The notes under the pieces were generated by a model. That model searched no databases. It was not told the origin of the DNA and worked only from the letters and a program-made list of their open reading frames with translations. This document shows positions 28,464 to 37,728 of a stretch of 41,538 nucleotides of DNA, one piece after another. The stretch spans positions 1 to 41,538 of the forward strand of contig CANCXX010000040.1 of assembly GCA_947381965.1 (NCBI GenBank), read 5' to 3'. Every line of letters starts with the position of its first letter. The first letter of the stretch is position 1. A program made the position numbers and the translations under genes. The stretch comes from an uncultured bacterium. GTDB taxonomy: Bacteria; Bacillota; Clostridia; Lachnospirales; Lachnospiraceae.

Positions 28464-30220
28464 AAATTTTCCTTTCTCTCTTCTTCCATATTTCCAATTT
28501 TCACTAAACGAAAATTACGCATTATTCCATAAACCGGCGGTGCCTGGATAGTTATCCCAACTGTCACATATTCTTCCCGGCACCTGATGCTTTCAATTTT
28601 ATAAATTTGCCACTTATGCTCAACAGGATGAATTACCGTTTCTCTTCTCTCCCTGACTGACTGCACAAATAGTCGGATATCCACATTTGTAGTATCTGTT
28701 CCCAAAAACTCCACTGATAAACAGTAAATCCCCGGATAAGCTGCCCAGACTTTCTGGCTGATGCTAAAATTAAAATTCCTTATTCCTTCCACACGCAGAT
28801 TGTTTAAAGGCAGGGCCGGAAATGGATCGACAAACTCCGGCACAATTTGCGCAATTACCTGTTCCTGGTCCTGTGTCACTGTCCATTCTGCCAACCCCTC
28901 TTTCCAGTCTGCATCATGAATAAGATTTTCCATTTTCTCACTGGCTTCCAATACTCTAACAGTAATTTCAACTGGTTCTCCCACGCTCTCCACTTTTCCC
29001 CAAAAAACATATTCCCCTTCCTGATATCCCTGTCTATCATCCAGCATCGACATATCCCAAATAACTCTATGTCTTACAATGCTGCCGTCAAAATAAAGAA
29101 CTGGCAGCTCTTTTGGCAGTACCGGATCATGTCCTGGCTGCACAATAACCGGCGAGGGAGTATAGACTTTCACATATTCTTCACCACAGGCTTCTTTTCT
29201 TGTAAACCGGAAAACATTTATTCCTTCCATCACACCGCCGTCTTCATCTAAAAGCCCCATATTTTCCGCCCATCCTCCTTCACCAGGAAAAGGAAGACAC
29301 AAAGGTTCCCAATAATAAACACCGCGTCCCATTTGTTCCGGAAGCGATGCTACAATGTTCATTACCAGTTTAAGCGCCTTCGCCTGATTCTCCGGCGAAG
29401 CGTTAAATCCAGCAATTTTCTCCTGAACTTCATCAATAAAACCATTCTGACTGCTACGCCAGGCATAAGCTGTTTCCACAATCATAATTGGTTTATGATA
29501 ATCCTGCACCAGATGCTCCATTGTCTCTTTTAAGTCTGAAAAAGTCCCGTGCCAGAAAGGGTAATAAGAAAGCCCTATGACATCGAAGTTTTCCAATCCA
29601 TTTTCTATGGCTTTTGAAAACCACTCCTTCAGATAAAAATATCTCCCTCCCTGATCCAGATGTATTATAACCTGCATTTCATCCATTCCTGCCGCCAGAC
29701 GCGCCCCGCGTATTCCGGCATTTAAAAGCCTCACCATATGAATATAATCTGGCAGTTCCCCATCCGGAAATAAAAGGCCACTTCTGACTTCATTGCCAAT
29801 CTGCACCATATCGGGCAGAACCCCTTCTTTCTTGAAAACCATCAGTGTGTCTTTTGTATAATCAAAAACTGCCTGTTCTAATTCCTCAAAGCTTAAATTC
29901 TTCCATTGTTCTGGCTTTTTCTGACTGGACGGATCTGCCCAATAATCGGAATAGTGAAAATCCAGCAAAAAGTGCATCCCCCACTCTTTTATCTTCTTTG
30001 CCATAGCCAGAGTGTAGGCCAGACTGCAATACCCTCCTGATTCCGGCTCATTCTCCGGGTTTTTCCAAATCCTGAGACGAATAGAATTTACCCCATATTT
30101 TTTTATCAGAAAAAAAGGATCCGCAACTGTACCATCAAAATCTTTTATCTGTATCCCCCTGTCCATATACTGCGGCAAAAATGATATATCCATGCCTTTA
30201 TAAAAATTACACTTTTCCAT
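28460..30220 (-). CDS. GH53 endo-beta-1,4-galactanase with Ig-like and CBM61-like domains, no signal peptide
   Basis: A 586-aa endo-galactanase. The GH53 barrel (about 8-335 here) has YKGMDISFLPQY, VNSIRLRIW, LLDFHYSDYWADPSSQKKP, acid/base Glu in MVQIGNEV (E144) and nucleophile Glu in MIVETAYAW (E249). It is followed by an Ig-like Big_4-type unit (LPVLYFDGSI...VIWD, about 365-420) and a beta-sandwich of about 150 residues that resembles CBM61, a beta-1,4-galactan binder. Most GH53 enzymes are secreted; this one begins MEKCNFYKGMD with no signal peptide, so it should cut imported galactan chains inside the cell. I start at 30220, where GAGGA lies 7 nt upstream. Confidence 0.9.
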   Translation of the reverse strand: MEKCNFYKGMDISFLPQYMDRGIQIKDFDGTVADPFFLIKKYGVNSIRLRIWKNPENEPESGGYCSLAYTLAMAKKIKEWGMHFLLDFHYSDYWADPSSQKKPEQWKNLSFEELEQAVFDYTKDTLMVFKKEGVLPDMVQIGNEVRSGLLFPDGELPDYIHMVRLLNAGIRGARLAAGMDEMQVIIHLDQGGRYFYLKEWFSKAIENGLENFDVIGLSYYPFWHGTFSDLKETMEHLVQDYHKPIMIVETAYAWRSSQNGFIDEVQEKIAGFNASPENQAKALKLVMNIVASLPEQMGRGVYYWEPLCLPFPGEGGWAENMGLLDEDGGVMEGINVFRFTRKEACGEEYVKVYTPSPVIVQPGHDPVLPKELPVLYFDGSIVRHRVIWDMSMLDDRQGYQEGEYVFWGKVESVGEPVEITVRVLEASEKMENLIHDADWKEGLAEWTVTQDQEQVIAQIVPEFVDPFPALPLNNLRVEGIRNFNFSISQKVWAAYPGIYCLSVEFLGTDTTNVDIRLFVQSVRERRETVIHPVEHKWQIYKIESIRCREEYVTVGITIQAPPVYGIMRNFRLVKIGNMEEERKENL

Positions 30221-30267
30221 ATATATTCCTCTATATATCACAGCCCACGCCTGCGATACTACAACAT

Positions 30268-31263
30268 TTATATTCTATTTGTCGATTTTCGAAATAAAAT
30301 TTCATAATCCATTATGGTTTTCTGCTCACACGGTTTTCCATCAAGATAGTTAATCATCTGTTTTCCAATCATATTCCCCACTTCCCTCGCAGACACATTA
30401 ACAGCCGTAATTGCAGGAGTAAAACAATTTAAATTCTGATTATTATAAAGGGAGGCAATCGCAATATCCCTGGGAATCCTGTACCCTTCCCCCTGCAGCA
30501 TGGACATCATACGGGTGCAAACAATATCATCCCCGCAAATAATACATTCCGTTTTTTTGGCAAAAATATCAGTAATAATGGCATCCAGCAATTCCATTCT
30601 CAAATTTCCAGTATAAATCGCCTGTTTTTCTTTTGAAATGCCATTTTTTAAAAGGGCATTGCAAAATCCATTATATCTGCTTTTATTTACATGGTAGGAA
30701 AGATCCTCCACTACCAAGGCAAACTTTCTAAATCCCTTTCCTATTAACAGAGAAGTCAGGCTTTCCGCCGCTGCCTCATTATCCGTATCAACCTGAATTA
30801 CATCGCTTGAAGCGCAAAGACCTGTCATTCCAACCGGGAAACGACTCCGGGTTAAATATTCAACTGCTTTGTCGTCTACAAGACTGCGGGTTAAAATTAT
30901 TCCGTCTACCTTCTTCTCTTCCACCAGTCTTTGGATTTCCGAAATATCAATAGCCGTCGCTATAGCCAGAACAACATTATACCCCATCAAAGATGCAGCC
31001 TCACATATACCCAGCATACAGTCCTGAAAATATGGATTTCCATTAATATAGATATCTGAAGGAAATACAACTCCAAGATTATGGGTTACTTCCCCCCGCT
31101 CATTTTCCTTCTCAACTGTTTTCTCCAGAAGAACTCCCTGCTTTGCTGCATAGGAAATAATTTTTTGCCTGGTTACTTCTCCAATTCTTCCCTTTCCAGA
31201 TAAAGCCCTTGATACCGTGCTTTTTGATACACCCATTTCCTTTGCAATCTCATCCAGTGTCAT
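30268..31263 (-). CDS. LacI-family transcriptional regulator of the galactan locus
   Basis: A 331-aa regulator. The HTH is at residues 1-22 (MTLDEIAKEMGVSKSTVSRALSGKG), followed by the hinge and a type I periplasmic-binding-protein-like effector domain (LGVVFPSDIYINGNP, GIILTRSLVD, IQVDTDNEAAAESL, CIICGDDIVCTRM, TAVNVSAREVG). It is encoded between the transporter and the glycosidases, so it likely represses them and responds to galactose or a galacto-oligosaccharide. AAGGAG precedes the ATG. Candidate operators are at 34869-35037 and 37331-37341. Confidence 0.88.
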   Translation of the reverse strand: MTLDEIAKEMGVSKSTVSRALSGKGRIGEVTRQKIISYAAKQGVLLEKTVEKENERGEVTHNLGVVFPSDIYINGNPYFQDCMLGICEAASLMGYNVVLAIATAIDISEIQRLVEEKKVDGIILTRSLVDDKAVEYLTRSRFPVGMTGLCASSDVIQVDTDNEAAAESLTSLLIGKGFRKFALVVEDLSYHVNKSRYNGFCNALLKNGISKEKQAIYTGNLRMELLDAIITDIFAKKTECIICGDDIVCTRMMSMLQGEGYRIPRDIAIASLYNNQNLNCFTPAITAVNVSAREVGNMIGKQMINYLDGKPCEQKTIMDYEILFRKSTNRI

Positions 31264-31311
31264 AATGTCTCCTTATTCCAGCACTGCTGTTTCTTTCTAT
31301 TCTAACACAGA

Positions 31312-31340
31312 ATGGGCTGTTACAAAACGCAACAGCCCAT
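31312..31340 (-). terminator. Intercistronic stem-loop after the binding-protein gene
   Basis: A perfect 10-bp stem ATGGGCTGTT/AACAGCCCAT with a 9-nt loop, 6 nt past the stop of the solute-binding-protein gene. The minus-strand flank (TTCTGTGTT) is only moderately T-rich, so it may give partial termination or protect the upstream mRNA. That would explain high binding protein and lower regulator and enzyme levels. Confidence 0.65.
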
Positions 31341-31346
31341 TAATAA

Positions 31347-32927
31347 TTAATTTCCCTGTTTTTCTGCAACGAAAGCTGACGCCTGACTTTCCATTTCAGC
31401 TAGAACATCACGGATTCCCGCACTTTCAAGGGCTGCCCTTAAAGCTTCAATTGACTGGTCAACATCATCCACAAGGCCGCTCACCAATGGTTCATAATAA
31501 TTTCCAAGAGCTGCCTCTACCGCTGCAAACTGCGTACTTACATTAGTTGTATCAAAGTTAAATCCATCATAATAATGAGCTTCTTTTACATTATTATCCC
31601 AGGCTCCCAGCATTGCATCATAAACATCATCAAGCTCTGTTCTGTCCTCAATATATTCGTCTCTCTGAATTTCATGATTGGTCCATCCCCAGTTACAGTT
31701 ATTTGAAACTCCATAACCGCTTTCGTCAATTATCTTATACTGGTCATCCCCTATCGCTTCCCAATGCTTGCCCTCAATACCAAGCATTGCAAGATCATAT
31801 ATATCAGGGTTTGTGTAAAACTCATTCAAAACCATCATTGCCCTCTCTTTATTTTTGCTGTTGATGTTTATTGCAATACCATTATTAATATAAGGTTGTA
31901 CTTTTTTGGAAAGAGAAGAAACAGGGTCTGCAAGAGTTACCTTCCAGTCAGGATTTTCCGCATTTGCCTGCTTTGCAAATGTCCGGCAGCTTCCCAAATT
32001 CCAAATCATCCCCGCCGTTCTGCCTGTTAAAAGACCTGTCTGTCTTTCATCACTTGAATTTAAGACATCTGCTGACCAGCAGCCTGCATCTGCCATTTCT
32101 TTTACCTGCTTACAATAGTCTGAAAAACCATCCCAGTCCAGCAAATAATAAAAACTTAAATCATCCGGGTCCTGGGCATTATAAAGGACCAGTTCACCGC
32201 CCTTTGGCGCTCCGCCAGTTGTTGCCATACCTTTAGCCTGAAAGTACTGATACCAAGGTCCACCCTGACTTGCATACATTCCATCTGCCGCACAAGCCAT
32301 ATAAAATGCTTTTAATTCATCCCATGATGTAATCTGCTTAATACCATACTTATCCATCAGATCGCCGCGCACTGCTATCACGTCCTGTGCAAATTCATTC
32401 TGATAATTTGGCACCATATAAATCTGACCATCAATTTTTGCCTGATCCCATGCCACTTCAGGAACCACCTTCCAAATATCCGGGGCATAAGTCTGTATAA
32501 ATTCTTCTGATAATGGATAAAATCCTCCAAGGGCTACTGTCTGTTCATAGTGCGCCCAGCTAGATGCTGTAAAAATTAAATCAAAATCCTCCTGCGAAGA
32601 AAATAAAAGAGAGTATTTGGTATCATGTTCTCCCCATGAGAGAAAGTCCACACTGATAGAGCAATTTAGCTTTTCTTCCAAAATTTCATTAATTTTTCCA
32701 TACACCTCATCAAAATCCGGTGTTCTGTCTCCCAACAGATACATTTTCAACTCAACGTGTTCAGATGTATCTGTGGAGCCACCTTCGCCACTTTCTGCCG
32801 TTCCTGCCTCTGCGGAAGTACCCGCTCCGCTATTTCCGGCATCCTTAGAACCGCACCCTGCAAGCAGACTTACTGTCATGGTCATTCCAAGCAGCAATGA
32901 TAAAACCTTTTTTAATCCCTTCTTCAT
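31347..32927 (-). CDS. ABC transporter extracellular sugar-binding lipoprotein
   Basis: A 526-aa LplA-type solute-binding protein. The signal peptide KKVLSLLLGMTMTVSLLAGC ends in a clear lipobox (LLAG-C, Cys25), followed by a Gly/Ser/Glu linker and the two-lobe binding domain (LKMYLLGDRTPDFDEVYGKI, DLIFTASSWAHYEQT, GIAININSKNKERAM). It captures oligosaccharides outside the membrane for the two permeases. Family length is typical. The ligand is inferred from the GH53/GH35/GH2 genes to be galactan-derived. AGGAGG is 5 nt before the ATG. Confidence 0.9.
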   Translation of the reverse strand: MKKGLKKVLSLLLGMTMTVSLLAGCGSKDAGNSGAGTSAEAGTAESGEGGSTDTSEHVELKMYLLGDRTPDFDEVYGKINEILEEKLNCSISVDFLSWGEHDTKYSLLFSSQEDFDLIFTASSWAHYEQTVALGGFYPLSEEFIQTYAPDIWKVVPEVAWDQAKIDGQIYMVPNYQNEFAQDVIAVRGDLMDKYGIKQITSWDELKAFYMACAADGMYASQGGPWYQYFQAKGMATTGGAPKGGELVLYNAQDPDDLSFYYLLDWDGFSDYCKQVKEMADAGCWSADVLNSSDERQTGLLTGRTAGMIWNLGSCRTFAKQANAENPDWKVTLADPVSSLSKKVQPYINNGIAININSKNKERAMMVLNEFYTNPDIYDLAMLGIEGKHWEAIGDDQYKIIDESGYGVSNNCNWGWTNHEIQRDEYIEDRTELDDVYDAMLGAWDNNVKEAHYYDGFNFDTTNVSTQFAAVEAALGNYYEPLVSGLVDDVDQSIEALRAALESAGIRDVLAEMESQASAFVAEKQGN

Positions 32928-32981
32928 AGAAACCTCCTGTTTTTATATTTTTTGTGCCATCCTTTCCGGATGGATTAATAC

Positions 32982-33905
32982 TTAACCTTTTACCGCACCA
33001 ATTGTTATACCTTGGACAAAATATTTCTGAACCATGGGAAATGCCAGAATGATGGGACCTGTCACCACGATTGTCAGGGCCATTTTCAACGTCTGGGTAG
33101 GCAGAGACATAGCGCTTACCACTGAGCTGTTCACTGCATTATTAGAAATCAGTTTTTTATAAGCCTCAATGTTATTTACCTGCTGATACAGGAAATACTG
33201 CAATGGATATTTATCCTCAGACTTTATGTACAGCATCGCATTATACCAGTCATTCCAGTATGCTAAGGCAATAAACAGGCCAACAGTTGCAAGTGCAGGC
33301 TGAATCAACGGCATAATTACCTGAAACAAAGTTCTCACTTCACCACACCCGTCAATCTTTGCCGCGTCAATCAGAGAATCCGGTATTGCAGTAATATAAC
33401 TTTTCATAATAAGCAGATTGTACACACTAAATACCAACGGCAAAAGCAGTGCTAAATAGTTATCCTGTAAATTCAGCGTCTGTGTATAGAGTACAAACGT
33501 TGGCACCAGACCTCCGGAAAACAAAGTTGTGAAATAGAAAAAGAAGGAAAAACCATTTCTCCATTCGAAATCTTTTCTCGACAGTACATATGCAGTCATT
33601 GTCTGAAGAAGCAGACCAACAATTGTTCCAAAAGCTGTCAGACAAATAGTAACACCATATGCTTTAAACACCACTGACGGATCTCTGAACACTGTTTTAT
33701 ATGCTTCAAAGGAAAAATCCTGCACCCAAAGGCTGAATCCATTTTGCGTAATAGCCGTTTCCGAAGAAAATGAACCTGCAAGTATCATTAAAAAGGGAAC
33801 CAGACACATCAGCGCCATTACACCACAAAAGGTGTAAGCAATGATATTCAGCGCCACTACATCCTTTCCCGTTTTTACTTTTCCCAAATGATTTCTTTTT
33901 GACAT
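32982..33905 (-). CDS. ABC sugar transporter permease (LplC/YtcP type)
   Basis: A 307-aa integral membrane protein with six predicted helices. The ATPase-docking EAA loop is visible as DAAKIDGCGEVRTLFQVIMP (about 190-209). The end GAVKG is characteristic of LplC-type permeases. It pairs with the permease encoded 14 nt upstream. No ATPase gene is present; such systems borrow a shared MsmX/MsmK-type ATPase encoded elsewhere. Confidence 0.9.
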   Translation of the reverse strand: MSKRNHLGKVKTGKDVVALNIIAYTFCGVMALMCLVPFLMILAGSFSSETAITQNGFSLWVQDFSFEAYKTVFRDPSVVFKAYGVTICLTAFGTIVGLLLQTMTAYVLSRKDFEWRNGFSFFFYFTTLFSGGLVPTFVLYTQTLNLQDNYLALLLPLVFSVYNLLIMKSYITAIPDSLIDAAKIDGCGEVRTLFQVIMPLIQPALATVGLFIALAYWNDWYNAMLYIKSEDKYPLQYFLYQQVNNIEAYKKLISNNAVNSSVVSAMSLPTQTLKMALTIVVTGPIILAFPMVQKYFVQGITIGAVKG

Positions 33906-33919
33906 TTTTCATCCCCCAA

Positions 33920-34852
33920 TCAAAACAAGGCGTATTCCTTGTCATACAAACTTACCAGCTTGTTAACTACTGTTACAGTTATCAGACAGAGTACTGACTG
34001 GAACAGACCAATTGCTGCTGACATACCAAAGTCATTACTGCTAATTAAAGCACGCATTGTCAGAGTATCAATAACATCTGTATAATTGTAAAGCAGTCCG
34101 TTATTACCTACCAGGTTATAGAACATATCAAAGTTTCCTTTAAAAATACCTCCTACAGACATTAACAGTAAAATTATCATCGTAGGCATTATCATTGGAA
34201 TGGTTACTTTCCAAATTCTCTGAAATACATTTGCTCCATCAATAGCTGCCGCCTCGTAAATGGAAGTATCAATTCCCATGATGGCTGCCAGATACATTAC
34301 AGAACCATATCCAACACCTTTCCAGATATTAAAGAAAATCAGGATAAACGGCCACGCTTCAGGTTTTGTATAAAACGGAACTTTCTCACCGCCCAAAGCT
34401 GTAATCAGACGGTTCATAAATCCATAATCTGAACTGAAAATATTAAATGCCATAACACCTACAATTACCCAGGAAATAAAATAAGGTAAAAACATCATGG
34501 ACTGGGATACTTTTCTAAATCGCTTATTGTGAATTTCCGTTAAAAATAACGCCACAGCAACCTGTGTAAAAGTTCCAATCAATATGAATGCAAGATTATA
34601 CAAAACTGTATTTCTTGTCACCAAACCTGCCTGGCCGGACTTAAAGAAAAACTTAAAATTTTCAATTCCATTCCATGGGCTCCCCCAAATTCCACCTGCA
34701 TAATTGTACTTCTTAAAAGCCATCACAATACCGGTCATTGGATAATAGGCAAACAGCAAAGTGTAAATCACTGCTGGTGCCAGCATTAATAAAAAGACTC
34801 GGTTCTTATGAAGCTTTTTCCAAAAACTGCACTTCTCTTTTTGCTTTTTCAT
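33920..34852 (-). CDS. ABC sugar transporter permease (LplB/YteP type)
   Basis: A 310-aa membrane protein and first gene of the transporter operon. A first helix lies at about 18-38 (VFLLMLAPAVIYTLLF), and the EAA loop is EAAAIDGANVFQRIWKVTIP. The C-terminus (LVSLYDKEYALF) is typical of LplB. AAGGAGG lies 5 nt before the ATG. A promoter and repeated operator-like elements lie upstream, so this is the main control point for galactan uptake. Confidence 0.9.
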   Translation of the reverse strand: MKKQKEKCSFWKKLHKNRVFLLMLAPAVIYTLLFAYYPMTGIVMAFKKYNYAGGIWGSPWNGIENFKFFFKSGQAGLVTRNTVLYNLAFILIGTFTQVAVALFLTEIHNKRFRKVSQSMMFLPYFISWVIVGVMAFNIFSSDYGFMNRLITALGGEKVPFYTKPEAWPFILIFFNIWKGVGYGSVMYLAAIMGIDTSIYEAAAIDGANVFQRIWKVTIPMIMPTMIILLLMSVGGIFKGNFDMFYNLVGNNGLLYNYTDVIDTLTMRALISSNDFGMSAAIGLFQSVLCLITVTVVNKLVSLYDKEYALF

Positions 34853-34868
34853 GTTGCCTCCTTTTTAT

Positions 34869-35037
34869 TTGCGCAACAAATTTGCGCATCTATTTGTAGT
34901 TTATTGCTATAAAACCATTATATTCCTCTATATTACTATTGTCTATTCACAGTAATTATAATATTCTATCATTTCAAAGTGCAATATCACCAAAATATTG
35001 CTCATTTTTGCGCAATTTATTTTATTATGTTGCTCAA
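34869..35037. promoter_or_regulatory. Five-copy TTGCKCAW element array before the transporter operon
   Basis: The 8-mer occurs at 34869-34876 (TTGCGCAA), 34882-34889 (TTGCGCAT), 34998-35005 (TTGCTCAT), 35008-35015 (TTGCGCAA) and 35030-35037 (TTGCTCAA). TTGCGCAA is a perfect palindrome with a central CG, as in LacI-family operators. A further inverted repeat GCAATAT-N7-ATATTGC (34981-35001) touches the -35 box. Two sites lie in the mRNA leader just before the ribosome site and three lie above the promoter, a layout suited to DNA looping by a LacI-type regulator. Confidence 0.55.
34955..34984 (-). promoter_or_regulatory. Sigma-A-like promoter of the transporter operon
   Basis: On the minus strand TTGCAC (34979-34984), an 18-bp spacer, and a consensus TATAAT (34955-34960). 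Transcription would start near 34948, leaving a leader of about 95 nt that contains two TTGCKCAW elements. The TATAAT box is perfect and the -35 box moderate, which fits a regulated promoter. Confidence 0.65.
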
Positions 35038-35076
35038 ACAAAAAATTTTATTTTAATTACTTTATTTTGATATTTA

Positions 35077-35115
35077 CAAAAAGAAGCTGTCGCACTAAGA
35101 TAGTACTTCAGCCTC
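35077..35115 (-). terminator. Second terminator-like hairpin between GH42 and the transporter operon
   Basis: An imperfect stem (AAGCTG with CAGC, then ACTA with TAGT) followed by TTTTT on the minus strand. It would catch read-through from GH42 and insulate the transporter promoter. The motif TGTCGCAC inside it is repeated in inverted form near 35218-35226. Confidence 0.5.
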
Positions 35116-35151
35116 TTTTCCACTATAGAATGTCCCCAAATTTTCCATAAC

Positions 35152-35179
35152 AAAAGGCCGGATACTCGGATATCCAGCC
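35152..35179 (-). terminator. Terminator after the GH42 gene
   Basis: A 9-bp stem with one G:U pair (GGCTGGATA/TATCCGGCC), a 6-nt loop and TTTT on the minus strand, about 75 nt past the GH42 stop. It separates GH42 from the transporter operon as its own unit. Confidence 0.7.
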
Positions 35180-35254
35180 CATGCTACACTCCTCCACACC
35201 TTTTATCTTTCAATCATTGGTGCGACAAGTTCCCTTTTATTCTTTATATCTTAT

Positions 35255-37267
35255 CTATTTTTCTACTTTAACTACTATATTATCTAAAGGTTCCATCCTG
35301 CCATTTTTATTTCCAAAAAGAATTTTCCCCTCAGGCAAGTTTACCTGTACTGCAATCCGGTTGAAATTCTGCAAAAAGATATATTCTGCCTTCTCTCCGC
35401 TTCTGCTTGTTACTTCTACTCCTTCTGGAATTTCTTCCATCCACACCCCATGCAGCCCTACTTCCTGCACAAGCTTTTGATAAAAATCATTATAAAAGCT
35501 CTGTTCCGCATCTGCACAAACATAGTATGCTTTTCCTTTTCCATAATCATTTTCTAATAGTGCCGACATTCCTGCATAAAAGTCCTTTCCGTAAACCATT
35601 AATGTTTTTGCTGTAACAGGCTTCACCAACTGGCATAAATATTTGCATATATAAGAATCCTTTAATCCCGCATATTTACTTTCAGGCTGACATATTTCGT
35701 TTTCTTCCCAATCATATAATCCATCAATCTCTTCGCTTCGAAGACCAAAAACATCCATCAGTCCATAGGGAGTCCCACCCAAAAAGCACCTGTCATTTTC
35801 ATCTACCACCCCAGACCAATATGTCATAATAAAAATTCCGCCATTCTCAATATACTTTCTGACTTTTTCATTAAAACCATCATGAAATAAATACTGCATT
35901 GGCGCTGCAACAATTTTATATCCATCCATAGAACCCTTTTGGTCTATTATGTCCACATTTAACCCCAGTCTGCGAAATGCGCGATAAGACTTCTCCACGC
36001 TGTCCAGATAATGCAAATCCTTATTCCGAGGACCTTTGGAACCCTCCAAAGCCCATAAATTTTCCCAATCATACAATACCGCCGCCTGCGCATTGACCTG
36101 CGTACCTGCTACCTCCATTATCCTTTCAAGCATATCTCCTGTTTTACAGACATCCTGAAAAGTTCTGGTATCATTCCCATCATAATGATCTAATACGGCT
36201 CCATGAAATTTTTCTTCCGCTCCTCTGCTTTTGCGCATCTGGAAATATAATGCCCCATCTGCTCCATGGGCAACACTCTGCAAGGAAGCAGAAAGAAGCA
36301 TTCCTGGCTTTTTCAGTTTACTGACTTCCTGCCAGTTTGTAGCGCCTGGGCTTGATTCCATTAAAATAAAAGGTTTTCTTTTCAATCCACGAATAACATC
36401 ATGCCAGAAAGCAGCATCCTTTGCAGTTTCCTCTTCCTCCTTTTTGTGCCAGGATGGATAATTATCCCAGGAAACCACATCAACCTTTTCTGCCAGACGG
36501 AAATAGTCAATTCCTCCGAAATGATACATTAAATTTGTCGTAGTCGGCTGGAGAGCTCCCATCTCTCTGATAGTACAAATTTCCTGTTCCATAAAATCAA
36601 TTGTCTGATCTGAAACAAATCTTTTCCAATCCAAATTTAACGCCATAATGGAATTTTCCCCCAAAGAAGAAGGACTTTCCACCTGATCGAAACTATCATA
36701 TATATGACTCCAAAAGGTTGTACACCATCTGTCATTTAAAACATCAATTGTCCCATATTTCTTTTTTAACCAGTCCCTAAAGGCATTCTGACAAAGCTCG
36801 CAATGACATTCTCCGCTAAATTCATTTGAAATATGCCACATTTTTACTGCCGGATGAGAACCAAAACGTTTAACCAATTCTGTATTTATCTGCTTCACTT
36901 TTTTTCTGTATACCGGAGAAGTAAAACAATGATTATGCCTGCCCCCAAAAAGATTACGTTGCCGCATTTCATTTACTCGCAATACCTCTGGATACTTATT
37001 TGCCATCCAATGGGGACGTGCTCCCGACGGAGTAGCCAGAATCACAGAAATTCCATTTTCATACAAATTATTTATTATTTCTTCCATCCACCCAAAACAA
37101 TATTCACCCTCCTTGGGTTCAAGCTTAGACCAGGAAAATACACCTAAAGTTATTGTATTAATTTTTGCCTCCTTAAACCTCTTAACATCTGTTTTTAAAA
37201 CCTCAGGCATATGAAGCCATTGCTCTGGGTTATAATCACCACCATGTAATAAATACTTACTTTTCAT
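35255..37267 (-). CDS. GH42 beta-galactosidase
   Basis: A 670-aa GH42 enzyme with the A domain barrel (about 1-375), a trimerisation B domain (about 380-590, glutamine-amidotransferase-like fold) and a short C domain. Acid/base E149 is in MWHISNEFSG and nucleophile E304 in ILMESSPG. The four zinc-site cysteines are kept: C114 in HNHCFTSP, and C154, C156 and C159 in ECHCELC. No signal peptide. It removes galactose from galacto-oligosaccharides in the cytoplasm. I start at 37267 (GGAG 6 nt upstream); the ATG at 37279 overlaps that ribosome site. It is transcribed alone, with its own promoter and terminator. Confidence 0.93.
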   Translation of the reverse strand: MKSKYLLHGGDYNPEQWLHMPEVLKTDVKRFKEAKINTITLGVFSWSKLEPKEGEYCFGWMEEIINNLYENGISVILATPSGARPHWMANKYPEVLRVNEMRQRNLFGGRHNHCFTSPVYRKKVKQINTELVKRFGSHPAVKMWHISNEFSGECHCELCQNAFRDWLKKKYGTIDVLNDRWCTTFWSHIYDSFDQVESPSSLGENSIMALNLDWKRFVSDQTIDFMEQEICTIREMGALQPTTTNLMYHFGGIDYFRLAEKVDVVSWDNYPSWHKKEEEETAKDAAFWHDVIRGLKRKPFILMESSPGATNWQEVSKLKKPGMLLSASLQSVAHGADGALYFQMRKSRGAEEKFHGAVLDHYDGNDTRTFQDVCKTGDMLERIMEVAGTQVNAQAAVLYDWENLWALEGSKGPRNKDLHYLDSVEKSYRAFRRLGLNVDIIDQKGSMDGYKIVAAPMQYLFHDGFNEKVRKYIENGGIFIMTYWSGVVDENDRCFLGGTPYGLMDVFGLRSEEIDGLYDWEENEICQPESKYAGLKDSYICKYLCQLVKPVTAKTLMVYGKDFYAGMSALLENDYGKGKAYYVCADAEQSFYNDFYQKLVQEVGLHGVWMEEIPEGVEVTSRSGEKAEYIFLQNFNRIAVQVNLPEGKILFGNKNGRMEPLDNIVVKVEK

Positions 37268-37330
37268 ATAAATCTCCATTCTTACTTATTCTGCAGATTT
37301 AGATACAATGTCAATTCTACCTCCACAATT

Positions 37331-37377
37331 TAAACGGTTTACGAATTAATAGTATCAAATCTAATAAATTACTGCAA
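37331..37377 (-). promoter_or_regulatory. GH42 promoter with palindromic operator
   Basis: On the minus strand TTGCAG (37372-37377), 17 bp, and TACTAT (37349-37354). The predicted start falls at about 37342. The 11-bp palindrome TAAAC-C-GTTTA lies at 37331-37341, exactly over the first transcribed bases, an ideal place for a repressor. It differs from the elements before the transporter operon, so it may bind a different regulator. Confidence 0.6.
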
Positions 37378-37454
37378 GTTATTTCCATGCTAAACTTCTT
37401 TCAGTATCAATACATATGTTTCAAATTAGTAATTTTTTTATATAAATCAAGACA

Positions 37455-37488
37455 TAAAAAAAGAACATATAATCATATTTATATGTCC
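37455..37488 (-). terminator. Terminator of the former tRNA-Phe gene
   Basis: A stem of about 9 bp (GGACATATA with TATATGTTC) followed by TTTTTTT on the minus strand, about 27 nt past the tRNA 3' end. It shows that the low-coordinate side of the tRNA fragment is original chromosomal flank. Confidence 0.7.
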
Positions 37489-37514
37489 ACAATGCCATGT
37501 CAATTTAAATATAA

Positions 37515-37577
<63 letters not shown>

Positions 37578-37728
37578 TATGCAGACCTCGCAAAGCCCGA
37601 TAAATACTGGACATTTCATGTACATTCGTAGGATTAAGTCCCATTTTATTCGTAGGACTTACTTACTATGGATATTATACTATCACAGAAAAAACTATAC
37701 GTCAATTCCCTATTTAGCGATTTTACAG
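37578..37728. other. Element-side attachment flank with short direct repeats
   Basis: No gene is supported. ATTCGTAGGA occurs at 37624-37633 and 37648-37657 (24-bp period), and AAGTCC (37636-37641) faces GGACTT (37655-37660). Repeats of this kind beside an attachment site can be integrase or excisionase binding sites. That role is a guess. Confidence 0.35.

Noticed and set aside
28847-29251. 134-codon plus-strand frame
   Set aside because: It is antisense to the C-terminal domains of the GH53 gene; its composition is that of a reverse-complement shadow.
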